From assembly GCA_020847775.1 (NCBI GenBank), contig JADLBI010000321.1:1-7217 (forward strand): 7,217 nucleotides of DNA, written 5' to 3'. The translations under genes were made by a program, and so were the position numbers. Under the pieces are notes generated by a model. The model did not search any database and had not been told where the DNA came from. It was given only the letters and a program-made list of their open reading frames with translations. Source of the DNA: Opitutaceae bacterium. Lineage in GTDB: Bacteria; Verrucomicrobiota; Verrucomicrobiia; Opitutales; Opitutaceae. Positions within the stretch are counted from its first letter, which is position 1. Each line of letters opens with the position of its first letter. Of this stretch, positions 1 through 6,388 are shown piece after piece.

Positions 1-1506
1 CACGCCGAGCGTGTAGATGCCGCCCATGTCGCTGAGGATGCCCGCGCCGATGTCGTGGATCAGATTGTGTTCGATGCGGTTGTTGCGCGAGGGCGTTTCG
101 CGGTAGCCCCAGGTCCAGCCGGTGGAGATGCCGGTGTAGCAGGCGTGGTGGATGTGGTTGTGCGCTACGACGCAATCGGAAGCGTGGGTGAGCAGCACGC
201 CCACGCCTTGGTGGAAAATGCGGCCGATCTGATGAATGGTGTTGTCGGTGATGGTCAGGTAGCCGGTGCGGGCTTCGGCATGATCGTCCAAATCGGCGCC
301 GCCGCCGCGGATGCCGCCGGCGCCGAGGTCGTGGAGGTGATTGCCGATGGCGGCGCAGTTACGGCTGCCTTCGGCGAATTCGAGGCCGTAGAGCCCGGCG
401 TGTTCGATCGTGCAGTCGTGGATGGCGCAATCGCGTGCGGCGCGAATGATGATCGCCCCGGGGACCATGTGCGCGGCCTGCACGCTGCCACCGATCGGGG
501 TATCATCGCCGTAGGGTCGCCGGTGAAACTTCGGTAGATCTGCCAGCGGCGAATACCAATCGGAATGACGGAAGGTCAGCCCCCGCAGTTCGAACCCGCG
601 AATGTGCTTGGTCGCATGGGCGTCCATGATGAGTTCATGAAAATCGTTGAAGAACCGGCCGCTGGCGCGGATGAAGCCGTGCACGCGCGGCGCGGTGATC
701 GTGGTGTTGGCGGGGGTTTCGCCCGGGCGCGGCAGATAATACAGTCGGCCGGTCTCGCGGTTGAGATACCATTCGCCGGGCTCGGTCAGCGCCTCGAAGA
801 GGTTGTCAATGTAGTAGCGGGCGAGGTTGTGCTGGCCGAAGGTGCTCGCGTGCGCCTCGTAGAGGCAGAACGCGGAGCGGCGGGCGAAGCTCAGCCAGCC
901 GGTGCGCGGGTTGAGCGCGGGTTTGGGCAGGCGTTCCTCGATCCAGTAGTGCAGGAGCACGCACTCGGCGTCGGGCAGCGAGGCCCAGTTTTCCACCTGG
1001 CCCGGCGCGGGTTTGAACGTGTCGGCACCGGCGAGGAGCTCGGTTTTCTCCGGATGCAGGATCTCGCCGATGCGGAAAATATTTTTCGCGCCCTCGGCGT
1101 CGGGTGAAAATTTCGGCAGGCGGGCGCGCGGGGCGCGGCGGCCGTTGACGAAGAGCGAGCGGAAAAACCAGTTGCTGGCGGCGACCTCGGGCAGGTCGAG
1201 CGTCCATTCGGCGCGGCCGTTGCGCTCGCCGACTTTCCAGCCGGTGAGCACCTCGCCGCCGTCGAAGACGGGCGTGGCGCCCGGCGCGGCGGTGTAGGTC
1301 GTGTGCGAGTCCTCGGGGCCGAAGGCGACGGTCTCGCGCAGGCGGTAGGTGCCGTCGCGAATGACGACGGTGGCCGGGCCGGTGAGTTTGCCGGCGGCGC
1401 GTAGCGCGCGAAGATTGTCGCGGGCACCGGCGAGCGTGCCCCAAGGCGAGGTTTTGGTGCCGGCGGCTTGATCGCGGCCGCGCGGGGAGAGATGAAAAGT
1501 GTTCAT
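1..1506 (-). CDS. Right-handed parallel beta-helix protein, GH141-like (3' end outside window)
   Basis: The frame is open from the ATG at 1506-1504 to the window edge, giving 502 residues with the C-terminus missing. The N-terminus (FHLSPRGRD, then AGTKTSPWGTLAGARDNLRAL at about residues 15-35) matches the opening typical of secreted or cytosolic beta-helix glycosidases (VSPxGxDxxPGTxxxPxxTLxxARdavR). Residues about 110-300 look like the insertion region of GH141-type proteins, with RSLFVNGRRAPRARLP (116-131) and EPGEWYLNRETGRLYYLPRPG (242-262). From about 350 onward there are beta-helix coils rich in N-x-I-H turns (DNTIHQIG, HNHIHHA, HNLIHDIG) and then DMGGIYTLG (493-501). Known GH141 members are an alpha-L-fucosidase and a xylanase; which activity applies here, if either, cannot be told. 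The protein begins directly with the domain and shows no signal peptide. The frame stays open upstream of the ATG but contains no ATG, and the domain match supports 1506; no good Shine-Dalgarno is seen. It is the last visible gene of a minus-strand series behind the lyase. The beta-helix call is firm, the GH141 likeness moderate. Confidence 0.85.
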   Translation of the reverse strand, partial: MNTFHLSPRGRDQAAGTKTSPWGTLAGARDNLRALRAAGKLTGPATVVIRDGTYRLRETVAFGPEDSHTTYTAAPGATPVFDGGEVLTGWKVGERNGRAEWTLDLPEVAASNWFFRSLFVNGRRAPRARLPKFSPDAEGAKNIFRIGEILHPEKTELLAGADTFKPAPGQVENWASLPDAECVLLHYWIEERLPKPALNPRTGWLSFARRSAFCLYEAHASTFGQHNLARYYIDNLFEALTEPGEWYLNRETGRLYYLPRPGETPANTTITAPRVHGFIRASGRFFNDFHELIMDAHATKHIRGFELRGLTFRHSDWYSPLADLPKFHRRPYGDDTPIGGSVQAAHMVPGAIIIRAARDCAIHDCTIEHAGLYGLEFAEGSRNCAAIGNHLHDLGAGGIRGGGADLDDHAEARTGYLTITDNTIHQIGRIFHQGVGVLLTHASDCVVAHNHIHHACYTGISTGWTWGYRETPSRNNRIEHNLIHDIGAGILSDMGGIYTLGV

Positions 1507-1758
1507 GAAAGCGTTGCGAGCCAAGTGCTCGAACTCATTGATGGCGAAAGAAAAAAATCCACTCTTTAAGCCATAGCCACAACGATGACCATCATCCAAG
1601 CAAAGGTTACTTTGATGGGCGGTTGATTGGGGAATTATTCGGGGCGTAGGTGTGTGGCGAAGTCAAAACGGCGTTCAGGACTGCCGCCGCAGGGCGAGCC
1701 GCAGGCGCTCCAAAGAGCCGGCGGATATGGCGAGGGCAATCATGGCGGTTCGCCGCTG
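1507..1758. other. Spacer between lyase and beta-helix genes
   Basis: These 252 bp hold no supported gene. The half next to the beta-helix gene (about 1507-1640) is AT-richer, with an A7 run at 1551-1557 (T7 on the coding strand), and could hold a separate promoter. The half next to the lyase stop is GC-rich, with several short GC hairpins but no T-tract, so no intrinsic terminator can be named. Confidence 0.4.
1601..1614. repeat. Perfect inverted repeat CAAAG-N4-CTTTG, possible operator
   Basis: CAAAG GTTA CTTTG is a perfect 5-bp-arm inverted repeat with a 4-bp spacer. It lies about 95 bp upstream of the beta-helix gene start, in a spacer visibly richer in A/T than its surroundings. It is too short and has no T-run, so it is not a terminator. 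The size suits a dimeric repressor or activator site, but a 14-bp palindrome can also arise by chance. Confidence 0.3.
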
Positions 1759-3693
1759 TTAAAAAACCACCAAGGGCGGGGCGAGGGGGCGGGATGCGAG
1801 GCGCAGATCCACGATCCGTCCGCGGTGCGCACCGGCGACCTGCCAGCCGTCTGGAGCGGGTGTGATCGTCCAAACCGCGTGGGCTTCGTTGGTGGGCGCG
1901 GCGGTGCAAACGGTGAGTAAGTGATGGCGCGGCGCGGAGGGCGAGACGACTTCGGCGAAGGGGTAGACGCCTTCCGCCGGGGGCATCGGCAACGCGCCGG
2001 TTTTGAGGCTCACGGCCCCGGTGGCGCTGACGGTGGCGCGCAGCGAGGCGTGCGGTCGGGTGATGGTAAAGCCGGTATCATCGGCGGCGACCGCGCCGTG
2101 GCCGTCGTCGTTGTAAACCTGCCAGCGCGTTTGCACGGGCAGCGCCTGCGAGAGGTCCACTTCGTCGAGCACGAGCAAGATATCCGGCTTGAAGAATACC
2201 ACGGTGCGTTGCGCGCGAATCACCGGCAGACCGGCCTTGGCGTAAGCATCGGCGGCGTCGCTCGTGACGCGCATCCAATCACGACCCGTGCGGTAATCGA
2301 CCAGCGTGGCGCGGGCCTGCGAGGCGTTGGTGCCCTCTTCGCCGTGGTGATATTGGTGCCCGCGGCCGTCGATGAGTAGCGCGGTGTGCGCGGCGGTGAG
2401 GCGGAGGAGCCATTTGGGTTGCGTATGCAGGTAGCTGGCTTTGAGGGGATCGTTGAGCAGGCGTTCGCCGTGGGCGGTGAAGAGCAGGCTGTTCCGGTCG
2501 GCGTGTTCGTGGTTTTCGGGTTCGCCGCCGCGGAGGGAGAACACGGAATCTGTCCCGCCCCAACCGCTGCGCGCAACCACGACACCGGGAAACAGCACGC
2601 GATCGAGGGCCAGATCCGCGCTGCGTCGAGCCGGCACGGCCGGGTCAAACCAGATGGCGGCCCAGGCGGAGTTTGGCAAATCGCGCACTGTGCCGGTTTG
2701 GAGCACGAGTTGATTGGCGGTCGCATCGCGGAAGTGTCGGCCGATCCAGGCGAGCGGTTCCGCGCCCGACATCTTGAACGCGTCGCCGATGTTCAGGCAT
2801 CCGTCGGGCAGACTGAGGGTTGGGACCGAGACCATTTGCACGTAGCGCGCCATCGCGGGGAAATCGAACGCGTCGCGCAAATCGCGGCCGCAGCGACGGT
2901 GCAGCAGTTCTGCCGATACGCAAAAATAGTTGAACGTGAAGTGCCAATAATCCGGCCCTTCGGGAAACGCGCCATCTTGCGGCAGGCGGGAAACAAACAA
3001 GCGCATGCTTGCCTCCGCCATCGCGGCCCAATGCGCGGCGCGTGGGTGCCGGTTGTGCAGAAACGCGGCGGCGGCGGCGAGGCCCGCGGTGGCGATGATG
3101 CGCAGGTTGTTGAGGTCGAGAATGGCGGGCCAGCGGTTGAAATCGATGTCGAGGTAGGCCCGGTCAAAACCTTGGGCGGCGGGATCCATGCCCCAACCGG
3201 CGACCTGGTCGTGATGCGTCATGCCGAAGATGGCGCGTTCGGCGGCCGGGCCGGCTTCGTTGGCGATAAAGTGTGCGACCGCGTCGTATTCCGCGGTTGA
3301 TAATTCGGCGGCGAGCCAGTCGGCACCGAGGACGGCGGCGATGGCGGTGGTGCCGTTGCGCATCGCGCCGACGGTGTCGCGACCGGCTTCGAGGATCCAA
3401 TCCCAGCGGCGAAACTCCAGCAGGCGGGAGAGCGCGAGGCGCGCGACGGCGAGGTGGCGCGGATCTGGCGCGACGGCGTGGACGAAGGCGGAGCGCTGGA
3501 GAATGTTGGCCGCGCGGGCGAGATCGTCCTTGGGGTGGTCGAGTTTGAGTTCGTCGCGCAGGAAGTGCTCATCGTCCGCCAAGTCGGCCTCGCGGCACCA
3601 GCGCCAGAACGAGGCGAACTCGGGCCGCGCGAGCGTGGCGCGGATGCGCGGCAATTCAACAGGATCAAATAGCAGATGGAGTGGGGCTGACAT
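1759..3693 (-). CDS. Heparinase II/III-family protein (putative polysaccharide lyase)
   Basis: A complete 644-aa protein. The N-terminal half (about 1-340) is helical, rich in Ala/Leu/Trp, and fits the alpha/alpha-toroid of heparinase II/III-fold lyases. The C-terminal part (about 365-640) fits the antiparallel beta-sandwich domain. Candidate active-site residues follow the family pattern: an Asn pair at 195-196 (DLNNLRI), Tyr249 in EGPDYWHFTFNYF (245-257), and His395/His397 in ENHEHADRNSLLF (393-405). A further conserved segment, AHTALLIDGRGHQYHHG, lies at 435-451. Such enzymes cleave uronic-acid-containing polysaccharides or oligosaccharides by beta-elimination (PL12, PL15, PL17 and PL21 share this fold); the substrate is not predictable here. 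ATG 3693 was chosen because MSAPLHLLFDP resembles the usual family start. An in-frame GTG at 3741 would add 16 residues, and neither has a clear Shine-Dalgarno. No signal peptide or lipobox is seen, so a cytoplasmic oligosaccharide lyase is plausible. The gene lies 121 bp downstream of the sialidase-like gene and 252 bp upstream of the beta-helix gene. No frameshift is visible. Confidence 0.9.
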   Translation of the reverse strand: MSAPLHLLFDPVELPRIRATLARPEFASFWRWCREADLADDEHFLRDELKLDHPKDDLARAANILQRSAFVHAVAPDPRHLAVARLALSRLLEFRRWDWILEAGRDTVGAMRNGTTAIAAVLGADWLAAELSTAEYDAVAHFIANEAGPAAERAIFGMTHHDQVAGWGMDPAAQGFDRAYLDIDFNRWPAILDLNNLRIIATAGLAAAAAFLHNRHPRAAHWAAMAEASMRLFVSRLPQDGAFPEGPDYWHFTFNYFCVSAELLHRRCGRDLRDAFDFPAMARYVQMVSVPTLSLPDGCLNIGDAFKMSGAEPLAWIGRHFRDATANQLVLQTGTVRDLPNSAWAAIWFDPAVPARRSADLALDRVLFPGVVVARSGWGGTDSVFSLRGGEPENHEHADRNSLLFTAHGERLLNDPLKASYLHTQPKWLLRLTAAHTALLIDGRGHQYHHGEEGTNASQARATLVDYRTGRDWMRVTSDAADAYAKAGLPVIRAQRTVVFFKPDILLVLDEVDLSQALPVQTRWQVYNDDGHGAVAADDTGFTITRPHASLRATVSATGAVSLKTGALPMPPAEGVYPFAEVVSPSAPRHHLLTVCTAAPTNEAHAVWTITPAPDGWQVAGAHRGRIVDLRLASRPLAPPLVVF

Positions 3694-3814
3694 GTATGGG
3701 AGAAAGCTCAGGCCAGCGTCGATGGCGAGGCGGGGAGGCACGATTGGTTTAGTCGATTGTGACTGGCAATCAAAACCACAGGTCGCGCCGGTCTGTGTTG
3801 CGATTTACCAGTTG
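3694..3814. other. Spacer between sialidase-like and lyase genes with GATTG repeats
   Basis: This 121-bp spacer, less GC-rich than the genes, contains the direct repeat CGATTG at 3741-3746 and 3754-3759. The second copy also pairs with CAATC at 3767-3771, giving a 5-bp-arm inverted repeat with a 7-bp spacer. It could carry a promoter or operator for the lyase gene. No terminator with a T-run is seen after the sialidase-like stop. Confidence 0.3.
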
Positions 3815-4276
3815 TCACCGCGGTAGCATGGACAAGGAGATCCGGCGCACGCACAGATCCTGCAACACGGCGGTGCCGCGCCCGCCGCAACAATAGGAGA
3901 GGAGCAGGGCGCCCGGGACCGCGTGGATCGCGGTGTAGCAATAGCCGCGCCCAGGGTCGTCCTCAATGAGCTGGGGATTCGACCACGTCGCGCCTTCATC
4001 GGCGCTGGTTGCCAGGGCCAGCGGAGTGCGGCCCCAACTGGAATTACGTCCCCACGCGGTCTCTTCCGTGACCGCCGTTTTCGGGTCGTTCCAAATCGCG
4101 ACCCAGCGGTTTAACTCCGGCACCGACTTGAGGGAAAGCGGACTGCAGGGCGCGGCGAAGCGCGAACGGCGCGGCGGGCTCCACGTATCGCCGCGGTCGC
4201 GCGAGGTGAAGTCCCATTGCCAGCCGTCCGTGGTGCGCGCCCAGCCGTAGAGGCTGCCGTCGCGGCGTTCGATCAC
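3815..4276 (-). CDS. Sialidase-like protein, C-terminal fragment after the TAG
   Basis: This is the same frame as the N-terminal fragment, resuming two codons after the TAG. The 153 residues run from a GTG at 4276 (VIERRDGSLYGWAR) to TGA at 3815-3817. They include two Asp-boxes and the GYCYTAIH segment often seen near the end of these propellers. The GTG is preceded by a G/C run but no convincing Shine-Dalgarno, so independent translation is doubtful. It is best read as the second part of one broken gene rather than as a separate gene. Confidence 0.55.
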   Translation of the reverse strand: MIERRDGSLYGWARTTDGWQWDFTSRDRGDTWSPPRRSRFAAPCSPLSLKSVPELNRWVAIWNDPKTAVTEETAWGRNSSWGRTPLALATSADEGATWSNPQLIEDDPGRGYCYTAIHAVPGALLLSYCCGGRGTAVLQDLCVRRISLSMLPR

Positions 4277-4282
4277 CCCCGG

Positions 4283-4885
4283 CTACTGCAGGCCGGCGGT
4301 GATCGCGGGGTCCATGTGCAGGCGCTGCGGGCGTTCACGCCAAGTGACGCCGTCGTCAGAATAAAAGAAACAGGCCTCCGCGCGCATCGTGATGCCGGAC
4401 ACGATGTCGCCGTCGGTCGATTCGGCGCGGTGAAAGGCCGATGCGACCAGCAGGCGAGAGTCGCGCAATTGCACGACGCGGTCGTTGTGGGTGACGAAGT
4501 AGCCTCGTGCGGGCTGACATAGCACGGAATCGCTCCAGGTTTCCGCTTCATCGCTGGAGAATCGCACTCGCAGACGGCAGTCGAGCGCCGAATTTTTTTG
4601 CACGTAAAACAACGCGATGCGGCCGTCGTGCAGGCGTAACAAGGACACGCTCATCACGTTGCAGCGTCCCTCGTTTGGCACGATGATCCGTGGCGGCCCC
4701 CAAGTCAGTCCGCCGTCGGCGGAGACGCTTGCGGCGAGGTCGGCCCGGGCGTGATCCGCCCAGTCTGCTCCCGTGTAACGCGACCACGCGAATAGGATGC
4801 GGCCGTCCCGCAGCGTGACGAAGGCGCCTTCCGAGTTGCGCGGGTTGCCGGGCCCGGCGGGGAGGAGCAACACGATCGCGTTCAT
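4283..4885 (-). CDS. Sialidase-like protein, N-terminal fragment up to the TAG
   Basis: If the TAG is read as a stop, translation from ATG 4885 yields 200 residues ending ...ITAGLQ. This part carries RNSEGAFVTLRDGRILFAWSR (16-36, typical of the first blade of this family) and three of the five Asp-boxes. It is only a little over half the propeller and is unlikely to fold into a closed active enzyme alone. It is listed separately because gene callers will report it as its own gene. Confidence 0.6.
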   Translation of the reverse strand: MNAIVLLLPAGPGNPRNSEGAFVTLRDGRILFAWSRYTGADWADHARADLAASVSADGGLTWGPPRIIVPNEGRCNVMSVSLLRLHDGRIALFYVQKNSALDCRLRVRFSSDEAETWSDSVLCQPARGYFVTHNDRVVQLRDSRLLVASAFHRAESTDGDIVSGITMRAEACFFYSDDGVTWRERPQRLHMDPAITAGLQ

Positions 4886-4985
4886 CGGAACCGGGTGTAT
4901 CGTGCCGGGGGCGGGCCGCAAACCGGAACTGGGCGATCGCGGATTGAGATTGTCGCCGCGTCTGGGGGCGGGCTTGTTACCGCAC
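4886..4985. promoter_or_regulatory. Divergent intergenic region with short direct repeats
   Basis: These 100 bp separate the start codons of the sialidase-like gene (minus) and the M28 peptidase (plus), so any promoters for both must lie here or within the genes. Two pairs of near-identical 10-mers occur: GGGGGCGGGC at 4907-4916 and 4964-4973, and CGGAACCGGG at 4886-4895 with CGGAACTGGG at 4924-4933. GCGATCGC, a perfect 8-bp palindrome, sits at 4933-4940. No convincing -35/-10 pair was found on either strand. The regulatory role is inferred from position only. Confidence 0.4.
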
Positions 4986-6284
4986 ATGGAGCCCATCGAT
5001 TCCCGGCGGTTGGAGCAGCATCTAACGCACCTCGTGAATGGTATCGGCGTGCGGTTGGCCGGCACGGCGGGCGAGGCGGCGGCGGCGCAATGGTTGCGCG
5101 GCCAACTCGCGCCAAGCGGCGCAGTGGTGACAGAGGAAATATTTCCCGTGCAAGCCCGGGTGGTGCAAACACAGGAACTGCAGGTTTGGTTTGACGACGC
5201 CTGGCATGACGCGGGGTGCTCGCTCTTTGCCAACACGCCCGGAACGAACGGCGAATGGATCGAGGCGCCGTTGGTGTTTTTCGAGGGTGCGACCGGCTAT
5301 CAACGCCGTGAACTGGACGAGCTGTTGCGCGGCAAGATTGTGATGCATTTTGGCTGCCACATCGAGTCACGTGAAAACTACCGCCGGTTGATACAGGCGA
5401 ATCCACGCGGGCTCTTGATGGTGGATGTGCGGTATCCCGGCGCAGAGGCGCGAGCCGATGCGATCTTCCCAACCTACGCTGCAAAAGGCGGCGTGGTGAC
5501 TTCGCTCAACGTGGCGTATCTCGACGCGTGGCGCTGGAAAGAGCGCGGGGCGACGCGCGCGCGGTTTCGGGTGGTGGGCGGCCCGCAGCCCGCCACGTCG
5601 GCAAATATCATCGCGGAGTTGCCCGGTTCGGACCCGGCCGCCGGTGTGCTGTTCATCGGCGGGCATCATGACACGCAGGCCGATTCTCCGGGGGCGGACG
5701 ACAATGGCACGGCGACGGCGGGTTTGATTGAGCTGGCCCGCGTGCTCGCGCCTCTGCCACGCAAACGCGCGATCCGGTTGATTTCATTTGGCGCGGAAGA
5801 ACAACTGTCGGTGGGCAGCGCCGTTTACGTGCGGCGACATCGTGCCGAATTGGCGAGCAAAGGGGTCCTGATGTTCAACCTCGACAGCTTTGGTTCGCTG
5901 CTGGGCTGGAATGTCATTTCCGGCAGCGCGCCGGTGGAGCTCGAACAGTTGCTGTCGGGGCATTTTGCGTGGCAGGGCGAATATCTCCGACGTGAGCTAG
6001 GCGTGATGCCTTACGCAGACCATTTCCCTTTTAACGCCGCAGGCGTGCCGGGTCTGACTTTGATGCGCTACAACTGCGCGAGTGGGCGGTTCTTTCATCA
6101 CCGGGCGGATGACGACCTGAGCCGGGTGGATTGCGGGGTGATGGCGTCGTCACTCAACGCGGTCGCAGCCTTTATCCAAGAGTTAGCGACGGTGGAGACC
6201 CTGCCATTCAAACCCGCGCTGCCGCCGGAGGAGCTGCCGGCGATCGCCCATTGTTGGGACGACCTGTTCGGTGGCTGGGAGTGA
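4986..6284 (+). CDS. M28-family zinc metallopeptidase with a PA-like insert
   Basis: A complete 432-aa protein. All elements of an M28 two-zinc site are present in order: HHD at 227-229 in GGHHDTQADSPG, the Asp pair in GADDNGTATAG (238-239, one bridging the metals), Glu271-Glu272 in FGAEEQLSVGS (base and ligand), Asp300 in MFNLDSFG, and a late His at 371/372 in FFHHRADDD. Residues about 90-200 form a segment resembling a protease-associated domain (LRGKIVMHFGCH at 114-125, then ANPRGLLMVDV), placed before the catalytic core, as in many aminopeptidases. ATG 4986 was chosen because MEPIDSRRLEQHLTHLVNGIGVRLAGT is the usual family N-terminus. The frame stays open back to 4797, but that part is antisense to the sialidase-like gene. 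There is no signal peptide, so a cytoplasmic enzyme is expected. Likely activity is release of amino acids from peptides or cleavage of a related amide; the substrate is unknown. The gene diverges from the sialidase-like gene, sharing a 100-bp upstream region, which suggests but does not prove a common role in glycopeptide or glycoconjugate use. Confidence 0.9.
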   Translation: MEPIDSRRLEQHLTHLVNGIGVRLAGTAGEAAAAQWLRGQLAPSGAVVTEEIFPVQARVVQTQELQVWFDDAWHDAGCSLFANTPGTNGEWIEAPLVFFEGATGYQRRELDELLRGKIVMHFGCHIESRENYRRLIQANPRGLLMVDVRYPGAEARADAIFPTYAAKGGVVTSLNVAYLDAWRWKERGATRARFRVVGGPQPATSANIIAELPGSDPAAGVLFIGGHHDTQADSPGADDNGTATAGLIELARVLAPLPRKRAIRLISFGAEEQLSVGSAVYVRRHRAELASKGVLMFNLDSFGSLLGWNVISGSAPVELEQLLSGHFAWQGEYLRRELGVMPYADHFPFNAAGVPGLTLMRYNCASGRFFHHRADDDLSRVDCGVMASSLNAVAAFIQELATVETLPFKPALPPEELPAIAHCWDDLFGGWE

Positions 6285-6388
6285 GGCCAATAGGCCCATG
6301 GCGATTAGCCGCCGCGCGAAACTCACACCGAGCCGATTGGGCGAAACATCCGTGGTCAACCCCGCCGAAGTTGGATGCTAGGCAAGAC
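6285..6388. other. Convergent intergenic region, no clear terminator
   Basis: This lies between the stop codons of the M28 gene and the DUF1826-like gene. A bidirectional terminator would be expected, but only a 4-bp-stem hairpin (GGCC AATA GGCC, just after the M28 stop) is visible and no T-tract follows on either strand. Nothing else is recognisable. Confidence 0.35.

Larger units (their letters stand above)
3815..4885 (-). pseudogene. Sialidase/BNR-repeat family gene interrupted by an in-frame TAG
   Basis: One continuous frame of 356 codons encodes a six-bladed-propeller-type sialidase-like protein, broken only by TAG at codon 201 (4285-4283). Five Asp-box motifs (S-x-D-x-G-x-T-W type) are visible. 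Three lie before the stop: SADGGLTW (55-62), SSDEAETW (110-117, Ala replacing Gly) and YSDDGVTW (about 175-182). Two lie after it: SRDRGDTW (228-235) and SADEGATW (284-291). The break reads GLQ-stop-PGVIERRDG. Related proteins typically read GLQEPGVxE there, so GAG to TAG is the simplest explanation. Family members resemble exo-sialidases (PF13088-like), but many are uncharacterised and need not act on sialic acid. The start ATG at 4885 gives MNAIVLLLPAGPGNPRNSEG, which runs straight into the first propeller blade without a typical signal peptide. The gene is first of the minus-strand series and diverges from the peptidase gene. Whether the stop is a true mutation, a population variant, a sequencing error or a recoded codon cannot be decided here. 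Confidence 0.8.

Noticed and set aside
55..1107. Plus-strand open frames at 55-537 and 565-1107 and minus-strand frames at 806-1444 and 891-1427
   Set aside because: All overlap the continuous beta-helix frame 1506-1 and show low-complexity Ala/Gly/Arg/Pro-rich products typical of shadow frames.
1740..1758. Hairpin GGCG-AAC-CGCC just after the lyase stop as a terminator
   Set aside because: The stem is only 4 bp with no following T-run on the coding strand; such hairpins are frequent at this GC content.
1607..1909. Minus-strand open frame of 100 codons across the lyase stop
   Set aside because: It lies mostly inside the lyase C-terminus in another frame, and the product is low-complexity without a motif.
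2386..3300. Long plus-strand open frame (304 codons) antisense to the lyase gene
   Set aside because: It mirrors the codon pattern of the real minus-strand gene in a GC-rich genome; the peptide has no recognisable domain, while the minus strand gives a clear heparinase II/III protein.
4797..4985. N-terminal extension of the M28 gene to an upstream start at 4797
   Set aside because: This part is antisense to the start of the sialidase-like gene, shows no family similarity, and the normal M28 N-terminus begins at ATG 4986.
4886..5236. N-terminal extension of the sialidase-like gene beyond ATG 4885
   Set aside because: The extra 117 residues overlap the M28 coding region in antisense, are Cys/Ser/Pro-rich without a domain, and the family-like sequence begins at MNAIVLLLPAGPGN.
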